Shown piece after piece: positions 26,851 to 40,100 of a stretch of 64,000 nt of DNA. The translations under genes were made by a program, and so were the position numbers. This stretch comes from Vespula vulgaris (taxonomy: Eukaryota > Arthropoda > Insecta > Hymenoptera > Vespidae). The notes under the pieces are model-generated. The model saw nothing but the letters and a program-made list of their open reading frames with translations, was not told the DNA's origin and ran no database searches. Positions within the stretch are counted from its first letter, which is position 1, and each line of letters opens with the position of its first letter. The stretch covers positions 2,122,501 to 2,186,500 of the forward strand of contig NC_066597.1 of assembly GCF_905475345.1 (NCBI RefSeq), read 5' to 3'.

Positions 26851-28524
26851 AGAACAAATCAATCCACGGACACTATGATATCATACACTTTTTTTCCCTC
26901 ATCGAGTTTCGATCGAATCAATGTTCACTCGGTTTTATAACTTTATTATATACGTTAATTTTAATATGGGAGAAACGATAACCAACCGATCGCTATAACC
27001 GGCGGTTTTCGAATCTGCCTTTCACAATGTTCACGTATGGTTTCTCGGTTACGATTTTAACGCGACCGGCTCGCTGGCACGACTGACTGACTAACAGCAG
27101 ATAATATAACGGCTTGGCAAACTCACCGTCTCCCACTCGAGCCGATTCAGGCCCCCACCCCCACCCTCACCTCTCTCTCTATCTCTCTTTCTCTCTCTTT
27201 CTGTCTGTCTCTGTCTATCTTCCACTCCTACTTCATCGAAGCGCGCAATACGAAGCTCTCTCGAACGATCCCAGAGAATAAGAGCCATGACATCAAAGTT
27301 TTGCCTTTCCTCGACACCCTAAAGAGATCCTAAATATGATTTACTATTTCAATAATACGAGAAACTTGTCCTGTTAAAACCAATTGTCTGTTTAACGTTC
27401 CAGGCAGATTTTATAACACCAGGTGTAAAGGTCTGTTGACCTTGAACAGGTGCGAACAGGTACCAGACGCTAGCCCTATCGGAAACCATCCTCGAAATAC
27501 TTCGTCGTACTCGCATTCTCTTATTGCAAATCATCAAGACCTTTTAAGAGCCCACTTCTTTATTCTGTTTTACGATAACACGCTTTATGTTAATTGGATT
27601 ACTATTTGGTCTGTCGTCGATCGATCCTAATCGTTTTATATTTACGTTAAATTCAATTTGCAAATTATACGAACCTTTCCGAGAGATTCGGAATGGTGCA
27701 ATTGGTGTATTTTATTTATTTTTGGTCGCTGTTGTTGTTTAAAAGATTGCGTTTTATTTTAATGATATTGAGTAACACGTTTTGAAACGAGGAGAGATCG
27801 TAATCTCATGATTATATAGAATTTTAAATAGAAAATTTTTTACGTCGTATGTGTTTGTACGAGGGAGGAGGGGCTATGTCTGTGTATGTTATTTTAATAT
27901 CTCCATTTATCAAGTAGTCATCGTTTTAAGAATCAACGAAGGATTTCTCAAAACGATGCGAACTTTAAAATCAAACGCGATTAAAAATGAAAGAGAAAGA
28001 GAGTGAGTATGTGTAATAATCTCATCTCTTATTTTCTCGATTCCATAAATCAATCCTAAATCAATTATAATTTGAGAAAACGCAATTCGTTCTGTCCAAT
28101 TATTTATCATTCCCGACAATAAGTCGTGCGTAAGACCGAGTTTTTATTTGTCCAGAGCGTTAGAAAACTATACCGGTTGATGGCGATGTTCAACGCGAAA
28201 GGCGTAAATCAAAATGACGAAAGGAATGAAACGTATCAGAAAACGTGTGTTTTCACCGCGAGGAAAGTACTCGCGGATACGATTACATCAAGGTTATTAA
28301 CGTCGACTTCCGCGTATCAAGCAATCGGGTTGTCGACCCCAACGCATAACAAGAATTTAAGGGAGTCAGTCGTTAAGGCTTCCAGGAGGCCCATGAGCCA
28401 CCTCGTGACTCGTGTAGAAAATTCTACTTTTTTTTTTCTTTAAATTCCTAATCCGTTCGGCCCGGCTTTCCGGATTTTTTTCTAAGCGAATAAGTGCGAG
28501 AGAAAATGGAAATTGTAAAAAAAG

Positions 28525-28562
<38 letters not shown>

Positions 28563-29860
28563 CGTTTTCACTTCGTTGTCCGGGCGGACAACAGTTGGGA
28601 TATATAGCTTTGCAAGGGAATAGGATTAATTTGATCAAACAATTTCGTTTAGAATGATCGTATTAAATGAATTATATTCGACGATAATTTCTGTTCTTCT
28701 TTCTTGTTCCTTTTTTTCATTTTTCCATCATACGTATATCTAACTTTTCAAATTTCAACAAAATTATAAAGTTTATTTGGAAGAATGCACTAACGTTACG
28801 AAACGAAATTTCTCGTCTCCCTTCCTTTGTGGACGTGCACACACACACACACGCATACACGTACATAACACATACGCGAATGCGTGCACACACACACACA
28901 CATATATACGTGTCCCAAATGTTACATAATTTTTATATCTAATACATAAGTTATATAATTTAGAGATATTTCTTAAATTTGTCCACAAGCCGAGGTAATC
29001 AGTCTAGCGTACTATGAAAGAAGCTCGTGCACGCAAAGGAAAAGTTCGTAGAACGCACCTTGTGAAACGTCCATGAGAAAGGGGACCATCCAATAATACT
29101 TCGATGCTCAACAGTGTGATCCACTTTACCCTACTTCACGAAAATAACTTCCACCATGTCCGCTTTTACCGAATCCCGTGGTTCGATGTGAAAAATAACC
29201 AAGTTTATTCGAACGTATCTATATTTACACTTAAAAAAAATATATACTCGTAGTAATCTGATAATAAAAAATTCATTTCGTTCTTCCTCTTTTTTTTTCC
29301 TTTTCTTTTTTCTTGTTACTTTTTTTCTTTTGTTCGTTTGTTCGAATTTTTTTTTTCTTTACTCTTCACATCAACCTAATCCTTTCCCCAATACTCCAAC
29401 TTCACGTTCTCTAATTTGATTTCTGTTGTAAAAGTTGTTGGACGGCTTTTATTTAGTTCGTTTTAATTACTTTCCCGAACACAACATTTTTCTGTTTTCC
29501 ATTTTCTTTTTGCCTATATTTTCTTCTTTTTTTTTCTTTTCTTTTATATTTCATTTTTTTTGTTCTTTCCGTTGTTGTTGTTTTTTTGTTTCTTCTCTTT
29601 CTTCTTCTACTTCTCTTATTTTCTTTATATATATATATCGAGTTCCGACCACGGAAGTAAATTTTACTCTCTTTCTTTCTCTTCGTTTGCTTTCCTCCGT
29701 TTCTCGGTTATTACCTCGACTAACCTCGTTTTACCTGCATTGCCGTACTATCGCAAATATCCCGTTTTTCAAGAACAAACGTGAAAGTTTCTCGAAACGT
29801 CATTCATAGCCGAGAAGGAGACAGTTATAAATGAGAGAAAAGAAAAGGATAGATGGAGGT

Positions 29861-29909
<49 letters not shown>

Positions 29910-30119
29910 TAGATAGATAGATAAAAAGAGAAAGAGATAAAGAATAGGAAAAGAGACACTTCTAGTTAAAATATCTTCGGAAAATAAGAATCGATTTTAC
30001 AGTCCTTCTTCCGCATTTTTCAAACGTTGTAAACCATATTCTTTTTTTTCTTGTTCTTCTTTTCTTCCTTTCTTTTTTTCTCTCCATTTCTCTAGTCAGT
30101 CAATCAGGCAAGCTGGCAG

Positions 30120-30151
<32 letters not shown>

Positions 30152-30858
30152 TCTCTCTTTCTGTCCCTCTAGCTATTTAAAGTCCGAAAATGAAAATGTC
30201 GACTAGCGTGGTAGACTCAACAAAACAGGGAGACCGAAGTCAAGCTCGAGGTCCAGCGTTACTCTTCAGTTAAAATTACAATACGTATTCTACGAAAAGC
30301 ACAGTTGGTAGGTATTTATGAAACTATATTTCTAGTGTTAAAATCTTATAGAAACTCGACTATATGTATGCTTGTCGGATTCGGAAGGTGGAAGCCAAAC
30401 AATCTTGTTTTGACGATGAGAAAACTTTTCAAGGACAAGTGTTATCAGTGTTGCTTCGACATAGAATATTCTCTCTTTCTCTCTCTCTCTCTCTCTTGTC
30501 TATCGAAATTATGTCATTTTCCTTCTTCTCCATTTACAATTTTCCGATGTAACATTATTCCCTTTCTTTACCAATTTCATCATGTTCTAGCATTTAAAAG
30601 AAAATGACAAGCATTATTTCTATAAGACAATTTCTTCACAATACGTTTCCCTTTTTTCTTTTTCTTTTCCTTAACGTTGACTTCAGAACGGGTTCAAGAA
30701 GAAATAAAAATGTCTTGTTAAATGACGTTTCTTCACCGGTTTTACGGCGCGGAAATTTTGTTGGAAATATACAGAAATCGAACGATGAATGTTGCGTCAG
30801 TGAAACAAACTGATCGTATCGCTACAACTTCTTTCTTTCTTTTTTTTATTATTATTAT

Positions 30859-30891
<33 letters not shown>

Positions 30892-33800
30892 CTCTCTTTT
30901 TCTTTTGCTCTTTCTCTCTCTCTCTCTCTCTCTTTTTCTTTTTCTGCATTCACGTCAAGTCGCACTTGAATTCTCTCGTAATTTATCGCGCGATAAATTC
31001 GGTGACGGAATGGACAAACGAAGTCGTTATATGCTTTTGCGAGGAAGAGCAGAAGGAGGAGAGGAAGAGGGAGAAGTTACACTCTTGATAAACTCGACAA
31101 GGAGATATCGACGACGGTGTTGTGCAATTTAAAATGTATCGTCGAACTTCGACTTGCTGCCTGCCTTTCAACTAAATTTCATTTAAAAAAGAAAAATGGG
31201 GAAGGGAAATGTAAAAAATAGAAAACAAGAGAAAGAAGAAAAGAAAGAAGAAAAGAAAAGGAAGGAAAGAAAAAGGAATCAATAAAATCGGACGAGGAAA
31301 GTTTGTGACACGAGAAACAAACCATTTTTCATACGAATTTAAAATTTATCGGCCATTAAAATAATGCATGAATGCTTACACGCATACATCGTAATTAGTA
31401 ATACGTATGCATAATAATCTAACATAAAAAATAATTAGATCCAACGTAGGACATTATGATTAATGGCATAGTGGTAATACTTTGAAGAAGATCGAGGTAG
31501 AATTGAAAAGTTTTTGAACGATTAAGAACGAGGTGTCAAAGGTCGAACGTGTGATCGAAGAACGTCGCAGATTATGCAATCGAGTACAGTCTTCCAGATT
31601 GATTTCGTCGATGATATTTCTCGGCATATGTTATCGAACATGTTATCGAAAGATAAATTTCCAAATAATTTTTATCTAGAGTGATTTATAACAATTCGCG
31701 TGCAATTATCTATGATAAGAAAGAAGAAGAGAAAAAGTAAAAGAAAGAAGAAAAGTAAAAAAAGAAATGAAGAAGAAGAAGAAGAAGAAAAATTTTTTCT
31801 TCGATTTAAATCGCTTCATTTATCATTGCATGCGCATACACGCGTCAGTCGTATTGCAATTACGAATATGGCCCAAGTTATTTCAGATATTGAATAACAT
31901 ATTTTGTCAGGTACCATTCATAAAATCGTTAATATCACACAAAGGAATTATTTTCTCGCGAATAAATATACCTACTTATTTTTTCAACAAGTGTTTCTTG
32001 ATTATATCATAGAGGAAACAACAAATAATTCAAAGTGAAACGTCAAAATACTTCTCGAAACGAAAATATAATACTTTGGATCACTTTTATAAGCATCGGC
32101 TCTATATATATATATATATATATATATGCATATGTATATATGTCTGTACAAAATAGCGACATATTCTATTGACTTTGGAATTATCAGATCAAGAAAAAAA
32201 AACGAAAAAAAAAAAAGAAAATTGTATAGACATTCGAAATAGTAACATTGTACGATAAAACGAACCTACGATTACATCAGCATTTTCAATGTAAGTATAG
32301 CGACTGCACGCAAAGCATTCATTCCACTGAATTCGTACATACGATAATGACTTTCATACTTCGTATCGATACATGTCGTTATTTTTCCCGTTCTGCCTAC
32401 CTAATTAATATTGGATTATGGTAAGCAACCAAGATGTAACCTTTGTATCGTAACGAATGAATTATGATCGACATGATCGAAGAACGTCTTTTGATGATTC
32501 ACTTATACTAAATCAATCGAGAATCTTCTAACGGAGAACATATCTTCGCGAATTTCGTTTGCACATTTCTATCGTTTCAGTCGATGAAAGATATCGTATT
32601 AAATATGAATCTTTAGAATTAAAAAAATTTGAATACAATATCAAATTCTTAATTATACATAGGACATCTTTTGCTTTTTCTAACAACAATGTATTTTAAT
32701 ATATCATCAATTTACCGTTTCGATATATCGTTTTTCTCTCGAAACAATACTTTCATCGATATTTCGACGATCACATTCGACGATCCTTTTAGTAGAACTA
32801 CTTCTATTTTCCACATGAAAAATGCATAACTCACCGAACCTTTTTACTAGCGGTTCGTTAAACAAAATAGAATAATGTTTGCGTTATATCAAGCGCCTAC
32901 ACTTTTTGGGCGTCGAAAGTAGGCGCCTGTCTGACACATCTTCCTCTCCAATGAAAATCATATTAGCTCGTTAAAGCGGTACGCTTTTGAAGTTACACTT
33001 CGTTTCCTTCGCTAAACGTGAGAGCAGAAAGTTTTCTTCCTTTCACGTAACTTTATTTCGTCTTGGAAAACTACCTTAAACTTATTTACATTTTTTAACG
33101 GGATTTAGATATCGAATATTAATAACTAATAAAATCGAATTATTTTTACCTATCACCGCACAGAAATAACATAAGTAGTGTGAAAACTAAAAAAATTAAT
33201 TAGTTAATTAAGAAAACGACAATGGTGATGATGATGATAATAATACATAAAAATATTCGACCAATGTTTTAAAGATGAGTTCGATTAATTTTTTCGATTT
33301 CGATAAAAGTAAAGAAGATTAAGTGTCTAAAGGTAATGGAAAAAAAAAAGAAAAAAAAAAGAATAGATAAATACTGAAATATTATAGAAGAATAATACGT
33401 GTAGATTAATAAATCGATGTGCACAAGTGCTTCGTGTACGATTAAAATACTGCGGTGGTATCAATAATTAGTTTTGAAAAAAATATCAACGTATTCGTTA
33501 CCCGTATCTTGCAGCATACATATGTACATATTTACACGGTCGTTTTTATCAGTATAATAGCATATTTATGAATTCGCTGAAGGTATCAAAGTCACGTATA
33601 TTGTCTTTGATATATGTAACTATACTGACCGATTTGTCTTCGTTTCTTTTTATTTTCTCGGAGTAGTTTTGATCGTATAAAAAAAAAAAAAAAAAAGAGA
33701 GAGAGAGAAAGAAAGAAAAAAAACAGAAAAAGAAGAATATATACAGTTACAAAAGAGAATTCGTTTCGATCGTGAAGTAAAAGAAATATTACTTATCCGG

Positions 33801-34885
33801 ACTCTCTTTAAACGGATTCAAATTAATACCGTTCAAAGAGCAGGTCCGAATCTTTCCAGGTCTCTTTCGATATCGTCTGGCCATGTGCCAAAGTCGAGTT
33901 ATGCAGTGGAAAAATACTGCGAAAAACATATCAAGATGACACAAGTTCTCGTTGAGTAGCCTTGAGTACATGTAAATCATTGTAAAGAAATGACACGTAT
34001 GTTTATATCTGTAAATATCTTTATACACACATACTGGAGTATGTATAGTTCGATTTTTTATATCGATGATTAAAAAAGAAAAAAAAGAAACAAGAAGGAA
34101 AAAACTACGAAAAAAAAAATAAAAAATAAAAAAAAATTAAAAAAAAAAAAAAAAGAGAACGATATTACTAGTACAACGAGAAATTGGTGAAAGTTAGAGA
34201 TCGTGCCGTTTGATGAAATATACATATATATATATATATATATGTTTGTGTGTATGTATCTATATGTATATGTATATTATTTTAATGCGTCAGCTATATC
34301 AGCGTATCACCTTATCGGTATCGCCGTGTAACGGAATGATTACATAATGGAAATAAGTCTGAAGTTGAAACCGAACTTGAGGGATGTCTATGAGGAGAGC
34401 TTACGGAACAAAGTCTTAAAATACTGCGCTACAAGAGAAAGAGAGGAAGAGATAAGAGAGAGGGGGAGAGGAAGAGCGAGAGTGATAAAGAGAGAGAGGA
34501 GAGAGAAATTAAAGTGGCTGTTAATATCCTCGAAAAACATATAGAAATTGCAATATGTATCAGAAAGTTAGTATCATCGATTATACGATCGACCTAAATC
34601 CTTAATTTATCTAGAAAAATATATTGGAGATAAGATTAATAAGCCTATCGTCGTGTCTATCGTATTTATTGAAATAAAATGAAGAGATTAAGAAAATCTA
34701 ATTTTCGACAATATATACAGGGTATACCATTTCGAACGATATCATTTATAAAACTAATAAGATTCGAGATATTTGATAGAATGTCCTTGAAAATGTGACA
34801 TCCTGTACTATTAAGTTTGAATTATGGGAGACGATCTTTAAATACGATGTCAAATATAAAATAAATTATTTGCTTTTCTTTTCTT

Positions 34886-34924
<39 letters not shown>

Positions 34925-37101
34925 TAAGAGAAATCAATTTGACAATCATTATTTATGATTACTCAGTATATAAATCCTACTACCACCACTTTCTCTCCTT
35001 CGAGTCACCTGATTCCGATTACACCTCGAATGTCATAAATTTTGACCAATTCTGAAATTTATAGAATGGAACAGACACGCTCTCTTAGAGAGAAAGAAAG
35101 AGGGGAAATCTCGTTTCATGGAAGTGTCATCAAGTTGTGACGGCAAAGGATCTCTCCAAGTCCACCAACGCAATTATAACGCTTGAGATTTTCATTAGAA
35201 ACACTGCTGATACACTAATAATACTATTAACGCGATATATACGCTTAGCAGCGTATGCAGTTGGTAAAAGACGCGGTAAAAGTTAGTTTAAAAGCGTGCA
35301 AGAGTGGAACCGCTGTTGCATATGTATGTTGCAATGGAATCGAGTAAAGTCGCTCTATAAATAATCGAGCAGTGTATTTCCAGGGCCCCTTTTGCGCAAC
35401 GCACCAACGATAAGGATAAGCGCGAACATTGCCTTCGAACTTGTCGGTGAACGGCTAACGATTCATTTTCTATGTCTTATTGTTAGATTCAATGCGTTCG
35501 AACTTATGTTAGCGAAGGTAATGGCATGTGCTTTTTTTTTTATACTTTTAAAAGCGATATCTTTTTCCATCTAGTGATCACTGTCATCGATGTTTACAGA
35601 TTTGTTTCTATCCAATTTACTAGACGACTTTTTGTCGTGATTAAAATATTCTTCTTGCTCTTTTTCTTTTCTCTCTCTCTCTTTTTTTTTTTACATCACG
35701 ATAATTAAAATGTATAAATGACAGATATATATTGGATATACTTGGAAAGAAATCTTTGGATTTATTTTTTGTATTAAACGACCTTTTTTTCTATCGAAAT
35801 AAACTTAAATAAATTTAATAATGTATTCTGTAAATTTTCAAACAAAAAAAAAAAAAAGAAAAAAAAAGAAAGAAAAGAAAAGAAGAGAGAAGAAAAAAGA
35901 GCGCATGATTTAACGAATGAAAATATTCTTGTTACGTAATCTCAACCGATTACGTTACTTTACTAGGTCCACAGGAAGAAGAGTAAAGAAGATACCTAAT
36001 GGATAAATATTTTGTCGAAGCATAGAACGCAGCTACGTCGGGAAAATATTTTTGTACGATGCGAGGGTGGCAAGGAATATTTATGAGAGCCGGTGATACG
36101 TTCATGCGCACATTTTAACGTTAAGGACTTGATTGTGGGATACTCAACTACGTAAAGAAATATCAAAACGAGTGAAATATATGGAAATGCTAAGATAAAA
36201 AAAGAGAAAAAAAGTAGACGACGATTTATTGTATCAAGATAATCTGATGTAAGTGCAAAGTGTTACAGAAAGATAAAACGAATAAACATAAATAGACGTA
36301 TATCTAATGAAAATAAATTAAATAAAAAATGAACAGAAAGTTAAAAAAGAAAAAAAGGAGATAATTAACGTGAAAGTGAAAACTTGAAATAAATTCATGC
36401 GCGCGAGAAATGAAAACAAAATAAAAAAATAAAATAGAATAAGAAGAAAACGAAATAAAAAAATTGTCAAGTCGAATCGATGCAAAAGTTTCGCGATAAC
36501 AAAAACGAATTTATACACAACTGAACATACTCTTTCCGGTCGATAGAATTCCTCTGACATTTTGAGTCGTCTCTTTAACGTGTGTGTTGTACACACGTGA
36601 TTCCCGAAGCGTGGAAACGATCGAGCGCCGGTTTTGCTTTTATCGACGAGAAAACCAAGAGCGATTCGTAGCCGAGCTTGGGAATTATCGGCATTCGTGG
36701 TCGGGAGAACAAATATACAAAAATAGCCTTCTTAGTTCTCGCATAATCGCAAGGTCAGAGACAGTTTGTGTTACGCTCTCTTGACTTTTAGAAGAACTTT
36801 AATCGCATCTTTCTAACTCGAAATTTTCATTTATCCGCTTTTTCCGAATCGATATTGCATCGATCCTGGACCGATTCAATTGTCGAATTGATAATTAATA
36901 TCGATCTTCTTTTTTTTTTAATTAAGCACATTTAACAATTTAATAGTTTAATTTTTTTTATCGAATAATCGGTATTGATATTTTCTTTTCCTTTCGCTTT
37001 TTTTTTTTGTAAAAAAAATCATAAATTATTGTACCTGATAAAGCGCAATGTAAATGAATTTACCTAAAGTATATTATATCTAAATATGATTTCTCTATGT
37101 G

Positions 37102-37156
<55 letters not shown>

Positions 37157-40100
37157 TTTTCTTTCTCTCTCTTATGGGAATTGTTGAGATGACTATACCG
37201 TTAAACTATGTCGACACCAAACTGCAACAATCCGATCGAATCAGAGATAGTAGGAACACGCGCGAGGGCTCACGATCTCTTTAGTAATCGCATCTGCACG
37301 TGCGTTTCTATTGCTTCGGGACTTGATCCGTGGCACGAGTAAAACAAAGAACGATTTCTTTATGAGGATCGATGAAAACCAAACAGAAATTAAAATTAAA
37401 TTAAAAAAGAACAAAGAAAGAAGAGAAAAAGAAAAAGAGAAAAACAAAATTATTATTCAAATATGAATCAACTCTCGTTCAATTTCTTTCTTTTTAATCA
37501 ATTTATTCATTTATCTAAATGAGATCAGCTGTGTTTGTTATATAATCAATATTATGCAACGAATAAATCATATTAACAAATTGGTTACATAGTAATTAAT
37601 TACGAAAAAATGATATCTCAGCGTGTTTTATATATATATATATATATAAAAGAAAGAAAGAAAAAAAGGAAATGAATCGGAAGAAACTAACGCTTATATT
37701 TCAAGAGAGTCGGAAAAAGAGAAAGGCGTTACGTCAATAGAACATGTTATCTCTATTCGTCATCTAAAGTATCGATCTATAGATCTTTTCGTGATCGATA
37801 GATCGACAGTTTCCAATCGATAGGTAAAAGCGATAGCTTACACGAATATAAACGACGGATCGACGTTGATGAAATTCGAGGTGAACAATTTTACATCGAT
37901 CTATTGCTTTTCAAATGCTCCATCTCTATTTCGATTGGAACACTCTAAAGCGCGAAAATCTTTCGAGTGTTTTTTTTTAAGAGTTTTCGAAAGAGATCTT
38001 AATTAACACGTTTACAACACGCAGAAGCTTGAAAGATTTATCGATGTCGTTCGCGATCAATTCGAATATATCTCGTATCGATTCATTCTCATTCATTTTG
38101 TAAGAAAATTAAAAGAAAAAAAGAAGAACAGCAGCAAAACGAATTCACTTTACGATGTATAATTGCAATCATAAATATAATTGCAACGATTTACTCTCGT
38201 ACGTATCGAATCGATAATAATTCTTAAAATTATTCATCGATCTATCCTAATCATATCATAAAAAAAATATTTCTATTTAGAAAAAAAAAGAAGAGAAAAG
38301 GGAAAAGAGAACGAAATAAAAAAATAATAATATTTTTACTTACACTGTGAAAAAACGTATCCGCTGCTTTTGGCATATCATTGTCACCTGTAAAAATAAA
38401 AAATACACGTCAAATACACTGTTCAATATTTACAACGACGATAATAAATGGTATGTTATATACGTATGTACCTATAGTAAAGGTCCCAAGAGAAAATTTA
38501 ACAACAAAAAAGAAAAGGGAAAGTGGAAAAAAGATAAATGAAAAAAAAAACCATGAGAAAAAAACAAATGTAACAATAATTAAAAAAAAGGAAAGAGAGA
38601 GAGAGAGAGATGAAGGGAAAAAAAGGATCAATATAAAACAGGGAAGAAAAAAAAAAGAAATGATAGAAGAATAAGACGATTTTCTTTCTCTAACAAATAT
38701 ATAAATTATTGTCGCGAGTGTTTCATTCCCGTTTTGAAAATCAATGTCTGTTTATTTCTGTCAAGTTTGGGACAAGCAAAGTACGAAAACAATAATCGTA
38801 AGCTCTGACGGTTCCTATAATCCGGTTTATAAACATCACTGTAGTCTATTTAAATCTCAATTGCCAGATATACAAAGTTCTATCTATCTATCTATCCATT
38901 TCATTTCTCTCTCTTTCTCTCTCTCTCTCTATTTATCTATCTCTCTCTATATATATCTATGTATTCGCGAAATGCAAATACATAGAAGAAAAAGAAGATG
39001 AAGAAGATGATCATGACGAACAAGAAGAAGAAGAAAAAGATGAAGAAGAAGAAGAAGAAGAAGAAGAAGAAGAAGAATAAGAAGGTAAACGAGAAGGAGA
39101 AGGTAGTCCTCGATGGTCGAAGCGAAACGAGGCAAACGAGGCAACGGTCACGTACCGTTTAACGCAGATCGACTTACAATCAGAACCTTCTAATTGCTCG
39201 CTAGGATGACAAAACTTTCAACATCGAACGTCCGCTCCCGGTTGAAAGATACTTGCTACGTTCCTGACTTTGGTTGCATGTATCGTATATACCTCTATCT
39301 GCATATGTATAAACTTCCTTACACGTTTCCTCGTTCTCGTAATTCATCGAGTATCCTTCATTATATACGATTATTACGCCAATTGAGATTTATATTTCCA
39401 TGGGTTATTTTATAACTAGGATCTTTGTTTCTTAATTGATTGCTATACCAGAGAAAGGGGATAGAGAGAGAGAGAGAGAGAGAGAGAAGATATGTTTCGC
39501 ACGAGTAAATAATTTCATTATGAAAATAAAATTATATTCGTATTAAGAACGATTATTTGTAGAAATAACATTTCCTTATTTTTTTTCCTTTTCTTTTCTC
39601 TCTCTCTTTTTTTTTCTCTTTAATTTTCTTCCTTTAAATTGTCTCATTCTCAAACGAAACACGTAAGTAATTTATATAACTCCTTTTTTCTTTTTCTTTT
39701 TAATCGCTGACATACTCAGCTTTTGCATTATGACATTGTAAGATTAAAAAAAAAAAGCAAAAAAGAAAAAGAAGAATAAGAAGAAGAAAACAGATCCGAT
39801 TGGTGATGCAAGCATAACAACAATTAGCTGACTCAAAATGTAATTTTCAGAACTTTTGCATAATCGATGTTTAATTAACGATCTATCGGATAAACCGTGT
39901 TAGATCCTTACGTACGAAAGAAACGAAAGAAACGAGAAAGAAAGAGAAGAAAAATTAAATAAATAAATAATTCATTCGACAATGATGTCAGATCGAGGTT
40001 CAACAGTATATTTTTATCAATAACTGATCGTAAATGTTTCTTGCAAATATTATAAATAAGATCGTTAAAATAAATAAATAAATTAATTAATTAATTAATA

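Noticed and set aside
28126..28443. 105-codon open frame on + within the BicC intron
   Set aside because: Its start is ATG-free or uncertain, there is no flanking splice or promoter signal, and no family resemblance; it is probably a chance frame in a CG-richer patch.
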